Assembly: GCA_902589825.1 (NCBI GenBank) | Contig: CACIUL010000008.1 | Coordinates: forward strand, 1-64,000 | Source of the DNA: an uncultured Verrucomicrobiota bacterium | Lineage (GTDB): Bacteria; Verrucomicrobiota; Verrucomicrobiia; Verrucomicrobiales; DEV007 | Length of the DNA: 64,000 bases | Reading direction: 5' to 3' | Part shown: positions 8,967 to 17,145 of the stretch, piece after piece | Layout of the letters: the number at the start of each line of letters is the position of its first letter | Numbering within the stretch: the stretch's first letter is position 1 | Notes under the pieces: model-generated | Told to the model about the DNA's origin: nothing | The model's database searches: none | The model's input: the letters and a program-made list of their open reading frames with translations, nothing else | Position numbers and translations under genes: made by a program

Positions 8967-9635
8967 ATGCCGGATTTCAACCAAAGGATAATTGCCCCGT
9001 CTTTGCTGGCCGCAGACTGGACAAGGCTAGGCGAGGAATGCAGGCGGGCAATGACGGCAGGCGGCGACTGGCTGCACCTTGATGTAATGGATGGACATTT
9101 CGTGAAGAATATCTCCTACGGTCCAGCTTTTGTGCAGCACGTGCGACGATCTGTGCCTGAAGCATTTCTTGATGTCCACCTGATGATTGAACGTCCCGAC
9201 CAATATCTTCAGGACTTCATTGATGCCGGGGTAAACAATATAACCATCCACCTGGAACCCGAATATGATACCGGGGAAACCCTGAAGAGGATACGTGATG
9301 CCGGGCTCAGTGCGGGCCTGGCCATTAACCCCGCAACGCCACTGAACAAGGCGGAACCTTTCCTTGATCAGATTGACCTGCTCCTGATCATGACGGTTGT
9401 ACCCGGGTTTGGAGGCCAGCAATTCATGGAAAAGGAAACCATGCCAAAAGTAGTTGAAGCCTGCCAAATGCGATCACTCAGGGGCCTCTCATTTCATATT
9501 GAAGTGGACGGAGGCATCGACGGCAACACTTCAGGAATCGCTGCCCGGAACGGTGCCAATGTTTTTGTTGCAGGAACCTCAGTATTCAGGGCTGAAGACA
9601 TGGCCACGGCATTGGACGCAATGCGGCAATCCTGA
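8967..9635 (+). CDS. rpe: Ribulose-phosphate 3-epimerase
   Basis: TIM-barrel enzyme of 222 residues that interconverts ribulose 5-phosphate and xylulose 5-phosphate in the pentose phosphate pathway. APSLLAADW opens the barrel. WLHLDVMDGHFV carries metal-binding His37 and Asp39, FLDVHLMI carries the second metal His, and VVPGFGGQ and VDGGI (third Asp) complete the metal and phosphate site. Length matches the family. It is divergent from tadA and convergent with the UDP-sugar enzyme gene, so it is probably monocistronic. Confidence 0.95.
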   Translation: MPDFNQRIIAPSLLAADWTRLGEECRRAMTAGGDWLHLDVMDGHFVKNISYGPAFVQHVRRSVPEAFLDVHLMIERPDQYLQDFIDAGVNNITIHLEPEYDTGETLKRIRDAGLSAGLAINPATPLNKAEPFLDQIDLLLIMTVVPGFGGQQFMEKETMPKVVEACQMRSLRGLSFHIEVDGGIDGNTSGIAARNGANVFVAGTSVFRAEDMATALDAMRQS

Positions 9636-9682
9636 GCCCTCGCGAATTGTTCCCGGGGTAAAAGGGATGCAGGACACCTCGC

Positions 9683-10786
9683 CTAGGCCCCAACGGAATC
9701 GGATGCCTGCTTTTTACGAAACTCATCGACAAAGTATTTCATCGTGTGAGTAATCACGGAGTCCAGATCATGTTTCGGCTCCCAGTCCAGAAGAGTGCGG
9801 GCTTTCGTGATATCAGCAATCCGGCGGTCACAATCCTCGTATCCGGGACCATAAAATTCCTCACCGCTAATGCTGACGATCTCCGGCCTTGGAGGATCAC
9901 CCTCCTGGCGGAAATGCTCATCAAATATATCGCACATTTTTTCCGCCATCTCGGCTATCGTCAGTTCATTCTCGGGCTGGCCTATGTTGAATATCTGGCC
10001 CTCGCAGTTGTTGTTCTTGTCCTCGATGATGCGGACCATGCAATCCACAGCGTCATCAATGTAAGTATAGGCTCGATAAGCATGCCCGCCATCAACAAGC
10101 TGCATCGGCTTATTGCCATACAACAGGGCATCCATGAAGTGGGAAAAGACCCGGGGATTGCCGCCCCCGGTCTCGGATGGCAGGTAGTCGATGCGAGGAC
10201 CAACAAAATTAAATGGCCGGATAACGCTGAACTGGAAACCCTCTGTTTTCCACAAGGCATCAAGGACACGCTCCAGCAATTGCTTGGCACACGCATAAAT
10301 CCACCTGTGGTTCTTGACCGGCCCCATGATCAGTGGCGTTTCATCCTCATTAAAGGGGCATGGATGCGTCTTGGAACTCAGGCCGAACTGCTCAGCAGCC
10401 TTTGCTGCAGTAATGCCATATACCTCACAGGTCGAAAACTGGATTAAGCGCTTCTTGTACTTACGGCATTGTTCCACGACCTTCATGTTCTGGGTGTAAT
10501 TCAGGTCATACACCTCAAATGGCGACTCAACATAAAGGGCGGGGTTTGCAACAGCGACTAGATCAATCACCACGTCCGCTCCTGAAACAAGCCTGTCCAG
10601 TTCTGCCTCGTCCCTAGAAATATCCAAATGCAGGTAATTCAGCCTGGACTCGGGATCATTGATCAGGTGGTCAATTTTCTCCTCTTCAATATCAATGGCG
10701 GTAACCTCATGAATTCCGTCCTTAAGCAGGCGTTCCGTCAAGTTAACGCCGATAAATCCTCCGGCACCCAGTAACAGCACTTTCAT
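9683..10786 (-). CDS. NAD-dependent UDP-glucuronate decarboxylase-type SDR, apiose/xylose synthase-like
   Basis: Extended short-chain dehydrogenase of 367 residues. GAGGFIG (residues 7-13) binds NAD and Y164-x-x-x-K168 (WIYACAKQLLER) is the catalytic pair. Overall order and motifs (RPFNFVGPRIDYLP, LVDGGHAYRAYTYIDDAVD, IFNIGQPENELTI, EFYGPGYEDCDRRI) follow both the C-terminal decarboxylase domain of ArnA and plant UDP-apiose/UDP-xylose synthase. The ArnA formyltransferase domain is absent. FSTCEVYG places Cys120-Glu121 where, from my memory of the families, ArnA has Ser-Glu and apiose synthase has Cys-Glu. The second cysteine of apiose synthase appears to be Ala80 here. It acts on a UDP-sugar, most likely UDP-glucuronate; product assignment is an inference. 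Confidence 0.8.
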   Translation of the reverse strand: MKVLLLGAGGFIGVNLTERLLKDGIHEVTAIDIEEEKIDHLINDPESRLNYLHLDISRDEAELDRLVSGADVVIDLVAVANPALYVESPFEVYDLNYTQNMKVVEQCRKYKKRLIQFSTCEVYGITAAKAAEQFGLSSKTHPCPFNEDETPLIMGPVKNHRWIYACAKQLLERVLDALWKTEGFQFSVIRPFNFVGPRIDYLPSETGGGNPRVFSHFMDALLYGNKPMQLVDGGHAYRAYTYIDDAVDCMVRIIEDKNNNCEGQIFNIGQPENELTIAEMAEKMCDIFDEHFRQEGDPPRPEIVSISGEEFYGPGYEDCDRRIADITKARTLLDWEPKHDLDSVITHTMKYFVDEFRKKQASDSVGA

Positions 10787-10938
10787 AGTATCAATCTAAG
10801 GGCCACAAATACTCCCTATTATAGCAAAGAGCCGTGACGGCTGAATTTTTACCAGCAGACAAGCCTCCATGCAAGGCATTATCACCATGCCAAGAATCCG
10901 GGGAACAACATGATGGCTTTAAAGGAGAACCGGCCGGA

Positions 10939-11406
10939 TCAGGAAATCTCATCCCCCTCCACAATCTGGAATCCCTCCACCTTATCAAGAATATCCGTCA
11001 TGTCCTCTGCCTGGTCCCATACGCTCCTCCCCACATAAATCGGGGCATCAAATTGCAGGGCCAAGGCAATACAGTCACTGGGGCGTGCATCAATTTCGAT
11101 AATTTTCTTATCAGTCAACTCATTCTCTGCCAACAGAATGAGCCTGCCGTAATAGATACCATCCTGCACATCATTGATAACCACCCGCTGCACCTTGGCA
11201 CCCAGTGCAGTCAGCATATGCCCAAACAGGTCATGTGTCTGCGGACGTGCCTTGGGAAGTTTCTTGATAAACATCATGATTGCACTGCCCACCATCTGAT
11301 CGACATAGATCACAAATGCTTTTTCATCACTGCCAAGGAAAACAGCACAACCTCCATTTGTCGGCAGTGCAGCCTTTACCTCAACCTCAAGCACCGAGTT
11401 GCTCAT
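10939..11406 (-). CDS. Bifunctional nuclease family protein (DUF151/BFN)
   Basis: Small protein of 155 residues matching the DUF151 family. The diagnostic segment IDARPSDCIALALQFDAPIYV occurs near residues 105-125, preceded by RVVINDVQDGIYYGRLIL and by THDLFGHMLTALGAKV. Members are reported as nucleases in plants and as conserved proteins of unknown role in many bacteria. The extra C-terminal stretch (EDMTDILDKVEGFQIVEGDEIS) is acidic. It lies 61 bases downstream of the gamma carbonic anhydrase homologue on the same strand. The 152 bases after its stop, before the UDP-sugar gene, hold nothing recognisable. Confidence 0.88.
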   Translation of the reverse strand: MSNSVLEVEVKAALPTNGGCAVFLGSDEKAFVIYVDQMVGSAIMMFIKKLPKARPQTHDLFGHMLTALGAKVQRVVINDVQDGIYYGRLILLAENELTDKKIIEIDARPSDCIALALQFDAPIYVGRSVWDQAEDMTDILDKVEGFQIVEGDEIS

Positions 11407-11467
11407 GTCCCCACATTGATGGTATAATCAACCAAGGTCAAGGGGTCTAAAGCTACCTAACGGGACA

Positions 11468-11986
11468 TCATTGAATTCCTTCATCAAGGTAGCGACGGGA
11501 AAGCTGGACATAATTTTCTGCCCACCCCTTCACCGAAGCCTTTTCTTTTGAGCTTAATTCCCGCACCACTCGGGCAGGAGAACCAAGGACAAGTGATCCC
11601 GGGGGGATCTTGGTCCCCATAGTAATCAGGGCACCGGCGCCGATAATTGATCGAGCGCCGATCTCAACACCATCCATTACAATGGCCCCCATCCCAACAA
11701 GGACTTCATTATCAATCCTGCAGGCATGCAGGATTGCCTTGTGCCCCACCGTCACATATTGGCCGACCTCGGTGCCTAGGTCACTTTCAAGGTGAACCAC
11801 GCAACCGTCCTGAATATTTGACCGGGCACCGATCTTGATGTGGTTGATATCTGCACGCAGCACAGATGCATACCAAATACTGGCTTCCTCGCCAACAGTG
11901 ACGGCTCCAATAAGGTCAGCACTGGCGGCAATAAAGGCGCTCGGATCAATATTCGGAGACTGTTTAAGGGGATCAGGATCAGACAT
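11468..11986 (-). CDS. Gamma carbonic anhydrase family protein (left-handed beta-helix)
   Basis: Hexapeptide-repeat protein of 172 residues. Imperfect repeats run through about residues 15-135 (for example FIAASADLIGAVTVGEEASIW and VGMGAIVMDGVEIGARSIIG). The three zinc ligands of the gamma class are visible as His in GCVVHLE and as the two His in VGHKAILH. LVLGSPARVVREL and a C-terminal helix (YVQLSRRY) are typical of the YrdA/PaaY/gamma-CA group. Carbonic anhydrase activity is plausible but not certain, because many members have lost it. It is divergent from the HU gene. Confidence 0.9.
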   Translation of the reverse strand: MSDPDPLKQSPNIDPSAFIAASADLIGAVTVGEEASIWYASVLRADINHIKIGARSNIQDGCVVHLESDLGTEVGQYVTVGHKAILHACRIDNEVLVGMGAIVMDGVEIGARSIIGAGALITMGTKIPPGSLVLGSPARVVRELSSKEKASVKGWAENYVQLSRRYLDEGIQ

Positions 11987-12015
11987 TACAAATCGCCATT
12001 ATTTAACGGTTTTTA

Positions 12016-12038
12016 GCATTTTAGCATGCCAAAATAGC
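12016..12038. promoter_or_regulatory. Imperfect palindrome upstream of the HU gene
   Basis: An imperfect inverted repeat centred on GCATGC (core TTTTAGCATGCCAAAA at 12019-12034) lies in the divergent spacer between the gamma carbonic anhydrase and HU genes. A TACAAT sequence at 12103-12108, 27 bases before the HU start codon, is a possible -10 box, with only a T-rich stretch at the -35 position. The palindrome could be an operator for either gene, but nothing in the sequence identifies a regulator. Confidence 0.3.
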
Positions 12039-12134
12039 GATTAATCACCAAAATCCCCTAAAAATAAGGATTTTTCTCACTTTTTTCGGTTCAGATCCCT
12101 TTACAATCCCTGCTTCTTTGCCTATGAAATCCTT

Positions 12135-12410
12135 ATGAACAAAGGAGAACTCATCGACGCAGTTGCAAATGCCCTCGGGGACGGCGCTTCAAAAAAAGAT
12201 GCCGAAACCGCGCTTAACGCAGTATTAGATTCTATCGCAAACGGGGTCCGCAATGACGGAGCCGTGCAGATCATCGGATACGGAACCTTCAAGAAAAAGA
12301 GCCGTGCAGCCCGCATGGGTCGCAACCCAAAAACCGGAGAGTCCATGCAAATTGCTGCATCGACTTCAATGGGCTTTAGCCCATCAGCAGCTCTGAAAAA
12401 GACGCTTTAA
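12135..12410 (+). CDS. HU family DNA-binding protein
   Basis: Nucleoid-associated protein of 91 residues that bends DNA as a dimer. It starts MNKGELIDAVANAL, the HU helix pair follows, and IIGYGTFKKKSRAARMGRNPKTGE is the beta-arm with the conserved GRNP-x-TG segment and the proline that intercalates into DNA. Length matches HU. It is a single-gene unit ending in a strong terminator at 12471-12503. The spacer upstream is AT-rich with a possible TACAAT -10 box. Confidence 0.95.
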   Translation: MNKGELIDAVANALGDGASKKDAETALNAVLDSIANGVRNDGAVQIIGYGTFKKKSRAARMGRNPKTGESMQIAASTSMGFSPSAALKKTL

Positions 12411-12470
12411 CAAAGCGTTTTCTCGTAGCTGGCTTAGCAGATAAATTAATCATATCTTAATATTGTTTGC

Positions 12471-12503
12471 AAAAACCCGCCCTTAACAGGGCGGGTTTTT
12501 TTT
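12471..12503 (+). terminator. Rho-independent terminator after the HU gene
   Basis: CCCGCCC (12476-12482) pairs with GGGCGGG (12489-12495) across a six-base loop and is followed by eight T (12496-12503). The preceding A run extends the stem. In reverse it also lies just beyond the pabB stop, so it may serve both convergent genes. Confidence 0.93.
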
Positions 12504-12526
12504 AGGAACACCAAGAGGTAATGAAA

Positions 12527-13789
12527 CTAGAACCTGCGTGCCGCAGCAAAAAAACCGGCCGCTTTATGCAGGGTCTCCTCATATTCGCAATCCGCTTTGG
12601 AATCCGCTACAATCCCTGCACCAACATGCAGGGACAAAATGCCATCCTCAATAACAGCAGTACGTATGGCTATGCTGAACTGGCTCTCGCCATTGGCTCC
12701 CAGGTAGCCTATGGCACCGGTATAGAGTCCCCGGGAGACCGGCTCAAGTTCTGAAATAATCTCCAAGGCCCGCCGCTTTGGGGCACCGCTTATGGAACCA
12801 CCGGGAAAACAGGCTTGAAGCGCATGAATATGCCCGGCATCGGGCCGCAGGCGCCCCTCGACGGTACTGACGAGATGAAACACCTGGGCAAATCGCTCCA
12901 GTTTAAGTAATTCCGCCACCCGGACAGTACCGAATTCGCATACCTTGCCAATATCGTTGCGCTCAAGATCAGTAATCATGACCAGTTCGGCAATTTCCTT
13001 GGGAGAAGTCATCAACTCATAAGCGGAACGCTCATCCTCACCCGCATTGTGGTGCCTTGGGCGGGTTCCCTTGATGGGCCGGGTAATAATCCTCGCACCA
13101 CACAGGTTAAGGAAACATTCCGGGGAAGATGAGATAACCTGCCGGTCGCCAGTATCAAAAAACGCCGCATACGGGGCAGGAGAGCAATCACGCAGCCTTA
13201 AATAAAAATCGAAAGCATCAGCCTCCTTCGGCCAGGGTGAATCAAAGCGATGCGAAAGGTTTACCTGATAAATATCCCCCGCAGCAATGTATTCCTTGGC
13301 CTGCTCTACCATGGCGCAAAACGCAGCCCTGCTCATCTGTCCGGAAAAATCCAGGCCCCCGCCGAATACAGTGGGGCCGTGGGTCTGCTCAAGAGAGCAT
13401 AGCAAATTGCCCACCTCCAGCCATTGACCGCAGTCATGACGGAAAATCAACAGGTTATCATAGCGCCCGAAATGATAAGCTCCATCAAAGTCAATCAGGC
13501 CAAAGAGTCCACCCAATGGCACCCCCCAATCAGCCTCCAGCCCAGAATCCTTTGCCATCAGGGCATTTTGAAGCTCGCCTCCGCCTGCCCCTAGGTTACC
13601 AGTGAATATTTCCACAGGCATTGCACCAATGATTGAGATTGCCCCCGGGCCAATGCCCTCATGGGATACATGCCCGGTATCCAGGAAAAAAAATCCAGGC
13701 AGGGAACGTAAGCGGGACGCCACCTCTGATGGAGAAAGATCAAGATTAATCCTGCGCAGGACTGCTGGGGTTTGCGCGGAAACAGGCAT
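12527..13789 (-). CDS. pabB: Aminodeoxychorismate synthase component I
   Basis: Chorismate-utilising enzyme of about 420 residues that makes 4-amino-4-deoxychorismate for folate, normally with an amidotransferase partner. The C-terminal chorismate-binding domain has ITRPIKGTRPR near residue 240. The Lys in PIKGT marks the PabB type, whereas anthranilate synthase has Ala there. MITDLERNDIG, FPGGSISGAPK and YTGAIGYLG complete the metal and chorismate site. I chose the ATG at 13789 (MPVSAQTPAVLRR); an in-frame ATG at 13849 adds 20 residues with no clear ribosome site. No pabA or pabC gene is adjacent. Confidence 0.9.
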   Translation of the reverse strand: MPVSAQTPAVLRRINLDLSPSEVASRLRSLPGFFFLDTGHVSHEGIGPGAISIIGAMPVEIFTGNLGAGGGELQNALMAKDSGLEADWGVPLGGLFGLIDFDGAYHFGRYDNLLIFRHDCGQWLEVGNLLCSLEQTHGPTVFGGGLDFSGQMSRAAFCAMVEQAKEYIAAGDIYQVNLSHRFDSPWPKEADAFDFYLRLRDCSPAPYAAFFDTGDRQVISSSPECFLNLCGARIITRPIKGTRPRHHNAGEDERSAYELMTSPKEIAELVMITDLERNDIGKVCEFGTVRVAELLKLERFAQVFHLVSTVEGRLRPDAGHIHALQACFPGGSISGAPKRRALEIISELEPVSRGLYTGAIGYLGANGESQFSIAIRTAVIEDGILSLHVGAGIVADSKADCEYEETLHKAAGFFAAARRF

Positions 13790-13929
13790 ATTGCTAGATT
13801 TTGGTAAAGTAACGAATAAGCAACCCGGAATTCGCTTGGTTGACCACATTCATTGTCTATCATAAGTGGATGGAATTGGTCGCCAAATCCAGCGAAAAAC
13901 CAGCCTGCTATGCGCATTTAGAACACAAG

Positions 13930-14976
13930 ATGCCCTCTCCCCGACCCATTCCCCCTACGGCTGGTCACATCACCGCGGTAGTCATTTTTAGCCTTGTGAT
14001 AGTGCTCATCAGCCTGGGCTTTGCTGCAACCCTCGCGATCCTTCGCCACCTTGACCCCTCATTGACAACTCAATCTTCCGGTGCAACCAGCCTCACAAGC
14101 CAACCTCCAACCCTCAAAGATCAGGATAAAGAAGCAATCAAGGCACCCCCGGACAAGCAACCGCTTCCCAATGCCTCGCTGCTCAATGAATCTGAAGCCT
14201 TGACTGCCCCACCAGTCCTGAAGACAACAACGGATCCTGATCCGGAGGTTTTGGAGCTCATCGAGGTTGCAAGGGCCTTGAGAAGAGATGGAGACACTGT
14301 TGGAGCATTGGAGAAATTGCGCCAGGCTGATAGCCGTATGCCTGCAACACCCCGAATCCTGTGGGAACTCAGTATTACATACAAAGCAATGGCTCTGGAA
14401 GACAAAGCACAGGATCAGCTTACCCAGATTGTGCAATTGGGCCCCAGAATTGGAGGGGATTATTTCCAAATCGCAAAGTTATCTGTGGACATCGGCAACC
14501 CTGAAAAGAACACGTCACTGGAAACCGATTTTGCATTTGGAAAAATTACCACCGTTACTCAGCCTGACGAAGGTGATGGGGAGCGCGTATTGGTGAGGAT
14601 GGCGATCCATTCTTACCTGGAGCATCCGGTTCCTGCTGAAGACATTGCCATACTTGTCGAATTTTATGACCTTGTAGACGGCACAAAAGTAGAAAAAACG
14701 CGTTCTAACACGCCAACCTCTCACTGGCCAACGCAGCCGGTGGATTGGCAGCAGCCAGCAACAGAGATTGTCGAATGGCAATATCACATGCCCATTCTCA
14801 CCCCACGTGAAATTACTGATTTCGGGCAAAGACGTTATTACGGTTTTGTTGCCCGCCTCTACCACAGAGATAAACTGCAGGACGTATATGCGCAGCCCCG
14901 CATACTGCTTGCCCGGCCTCCCAACGAGGATGTCCCCTTGCTTGATGATTCGCTTTTCCCTGATTCTGGTCAATAA
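13930..14976 (+). CDS. Membrane-anchored TPR protein of unknown function
   Basis: I do not recognise a specific family. The protein (about 348 residues) has one N-terminal membrane segment (HITAVVIFSLVIVLISLGFAATLAIL, about residues 14-39), a Pro/Lys/Gln-rich linker to about residue 95, and then two or three TPR-like helix pairs (VLELIEVARALRRDGDTVGALEKLRQA, RILWELSITYKAMALEDKAQDQL). The last 170 residues look like a beta-rich domain. ATG at 13930 is my preferred start; ATG codons at 13870 and 13840 lie in frame. It starts a same-strand cluster with the pseudokinase gene (32-base gap) and the CsgG-like gene, so the three may form one envelope complex. Confidence 0.7.
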   Translation: MPSPRPIPPTAGHITAVVIFSLVIVLISLGFAATLAILRHLDPSLTTQSSGATSLTSQPPTLKDQDKEAIKAPPDKQPLPNASLLNESEALTAPPVLKTTTDPDPEVLELIEVARALRRDGDTVGALEKLRQADSRMPATPRILWELSITYKAMALEDKAQDQLTQIVQLGPRIGGDYFQIAKLSVDIGNPEKNTSLETDFAFGKITTVTQPDEGDGERVLVRMAIHSYLEHPVPAEDIAILVEFYDLVDGTKVEKTRSNTPTSHWPTQPVDWQQPATEIVEWQYHMPILTPREITDFGQRRYYGFVARLYHRDKLQDVYAQPRILLARPPNEDVPLLDDSLFPDSGQ

Positions 14977-15008
14977 ATGTAGACATTGCATTACCTGCTC
15001 ATGCAAAG

Positions 15009-17021
15009 ATGACTATACTCTTTATCGCAGAAGAACAGCATGTCATTACCGGCATGCTTTCAGCCGTGCATCAAATTGATGACGCCCCCCATGTATTCAC
15101 GGCATCCTGCTTTGATTCAGCCCGCGAAATTGCAGAGGACCTGGACATGCTCGACGCACTGGTCACCGTGACATTCACCAATGATGGAGGTAATGCCTTC
15201 GATCTCCGCGATGATTTAGCCCGTAAATTTCCCAACCTGAAAGCTGCATTCCTGAATAATCATGACCTTTCCGGGTGGACCAATAGACTCGGCCGGGATC
15301 AGGTATTTGGAAATCCCCCCGAAGAAGACGTCCTGCTTAAGTGGCTTGAGCTTTCCAAGCCTCACAGCTCAATACAGAAAACAGAACCCACTGAATCGAT
15401 CCACAGGGATCACTTGACCCCCTTGCAGGTCCTGGAAACAGACGAAGGGCATGACGAGGATCTCCCGGTTGCAGAAACTGTAACTGCCCCCGGTAAGCAT
15501 CTTGGAGACTATGAATTGATCCGTTTCATTGTTGACGACGAGACAACCGAAACTCATGAAGCGCTGCAGCTTTCGATTGACCGCCCGGTGGCCTTGGTGC
15601 TGCTCAAGCCAGCATTTACCGGCCAAAAACACACTGTGCGCGCATTTCGCAGCCTGGTTCGCGCGCGCGCCAAGGTTTCCCACCCGAATATTGCGCCCGT
15701 CTACGAGGGGTATGAGGAGGCAGGAGCTATTTTCTACACAAGGGAACTGATTGAAGGATCCAATCTGCCCCAACTCTATGAACAGGGAAAGAGATTGGAT
15801 GACCTGACCCTTATCAGCATGGTGAAAACGATTGCTGCCGCTCATTCATACCTTGAGACCAACGAGATTGCCCATGATCCAATTAAAACAAGGCACATCT
15901 ATCTCGGCGAAGATGGGAAAACTCGCATCGCGAACACCGCCACCAGCGAACCGTGTAACCAGGAAACAGTTGCCAACCTGATCGGTTATCTGGGCACAAA
16001 GCTGCAAAACTTTGTCGATCCAGAAAAATCGGTAATCGCCAACCGCTTATTGGCCGAAATGCGCAACCCGGAAATCGCCTGGACCTGGCAGTCCCTGCAG
16101 GACGTTGTGACACGCTGTGATGATGAAATCACGCAAACAGCTTCCTACGAACCCGGGAAAACCATTCAAAAACGTCCTCCAAAATCCTTGATGGCAGCAG
16201 GTGTAATATCCCTGATAGCGCTGCTGCTTTCGGTCATTCTTTTCTTCATACTGAATAATCCCGAGGGTTCAGAAAAACGTGTTCTCAACCAGATGACAAA
16301 AATCACGGGGGGTGTTTTCGATTACCAAACTGAACCCCTCCCAGACTTCTGGATTGATACTTATGAGGTCTCAATCGCTCATTACCAGGAATTTATCACG
16401 GCCATTGGGGACACGGGAAGCAGTAAATATGACCACCCTGAACAACCCGCAGGAAAAAAAAGCCATACACCGGATAACTGGGGAGAGTATTATGATGCCG
16501 CAAGCAGGGGAATCCGCTACAAAGGCCGCCTTGTAAACCTTAACTGTCCGGTGGTTTTTGTCGACTGGTGGGACGCCTATGCATATGCAAAATGGAAGGG
16601 ACGGCGTCTTCCAACTGAAAAGGAATGGGAAGCAGCAGGGCGGGGTAAAAAGGGCAATCGCTACCCTTGGGGAAATACCCCGAATCTGGAAATGTTCAAA
16701 TCTTCACGGGAAAACTATTCCACCTGGCGACCGGTTGACAGCGTCAGTGGCGACAAGAGTTCCGCAGGTGTATCAGGCCTTGCCGGCAATGTCAGTGAAT
16801 GGACAGCCAGTTTCATCGACCATCCGGAAATATTCGGGGCAGAAATTCCCGTCATTCGCGGTGGCAGCTTCCGTAATGAGGCCAAAGGGATGCCCGATCT
16901 CACTGTTCGTCAGAGATTGAATGACCCGGGCGAATCCGCCGAAGGAGGGTTTCAGGGTCGGTACTGGATCGGTTTCAGGACTGTTTCCGACATCAATCCT
17001 GCACTGAAAATCGCTGATTAA
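15009..17021 (+). CDS. Receiver-like, pseudokinase, transmembrane and FGE-fold fusion protein
   Basis: Unusual 670-residue protein. Residues 1-118 resemble a receiver domain without a clear phosphoacceptor. From about 167 (GDYELIRFIV) to 374 there is a eukaryote-like protein kinase fold (RPVALVLLKP, VSHPNIAPVYEGYEE, FYTRELIEGSNL). Its catalytic residues are missing: the VAxK lysine is Val, HRD is replaced by AHDP, and DFG by ANT. A membrane segment lies at about 392-415. Residues 427-660 form a formylglycine-generating-enzyme-type C-type-lectin domain (RRLPTEKEWEAAGRG, GLAGNVSEWT, IRGGSF, IGFRTV). The catalytic Cys pair expected after RGGS is absent (FRNEAKGMPDLTVRQ). It should therefore sense or bind rather than catalyse, with kinase part inside and lectin-like part outside. 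It sits between the TPR and CsgG-like genes. Confidence 0.85.
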   Translation: MTILFIAEEQHVITGMLSAVHQIDDAPHVFTASCFDSAREIAEDLDMLDALVTVTFTNDGGNAFDLRDDLARKFPNLKAAFLNNHDLSGWTNRLGRDQVFGNPPEEDVLLKWLELSKPHSSIQKTEPTESIHRDHLTPLQVLETDEGHDEDLPVAETVTAPGKHLGDYELIRFIVDDETTETHEALQLSIDRPVALVLLKPAFTGQKHTVRAFRSLVRARAKVSHPNIAPVYEGYEEAGAIFYTRELIEGSNLPQLYEQGKRLDDLTLISMVKTIAAAHSYLETNEIAHDPIKTRHIYLGEDGKTRIANTATSEPCNQETVANLIGYLGTKLQNFVDPEKSVIANRLLAEMRNPEIAWTWQSLQDVVTRCDDEITQTASYEPGKTIQKRPPKSLMAAGVISLIALLLSVILFFILNNPEGSEKRVLNQMTKITGGVFDYQTEPLPDFWIDTYEVSIAHYQEFITAIGDTGSSKYDHPEQPAGKKSHTPDNWGEYYDAASRGIRYKGRLVNLNCPVVFVDWWDAYAYAKWKGRRLPTEKEWEAAGRGKKGNRYPWGNTPNLEMFKSSRENYSTWRPVDSVSGDKSSAGVSGLAGNVSEWTASFIDHPEIFGAEIPVIRGGSFRNEAKGMPDLTVRQRLNDPGESAEGGFQGRYWIGFRTVSDINPALKIAD

Positions 17022-17145
17022 CTTTCCTCCCCGCTTTCCGGAAACCCCTGGGAAGCGACAAAAATAAAGTAAGAAAAGCGTCTCAAGATGCATATACTGT
17101 ATACGGACGTGCAACAAAACGAAATAAGCCCTGCCTAGAAGGATC

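Noticed and set aside
9746-10447. Plus-strand open frame of 233 codons
   Set aside because: It is antisense to the well-supported UDP-sugar enzyme gene.
9683-10786. ArnA (polymyxin-resistance bifunctional enzyme)
   Set aside because: The formyltransferase half is absent and the FSTCEVYG motif differs from what I recall for ArnA, so the gene name arnA is not justified.
12527-13789. Anthranilate synthase component I (trpE)
   Set aside because: The PIKGT motif with Lys points to the PabB type rather than TrpE.
16290-16990. Sulfatase-activating FGE enzyme
   Set aside because: The fold motifs are there, but the Cys pair needed for formylglycine formation after RGGS is missing, so it cannot be called the maturation enzyme for the sulfatases.
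17028-17054. Terminator after the pseudokinase gene
   Set aside because: A CGCTTTCC/GGGAAGCG stem forms, but no T run follows.
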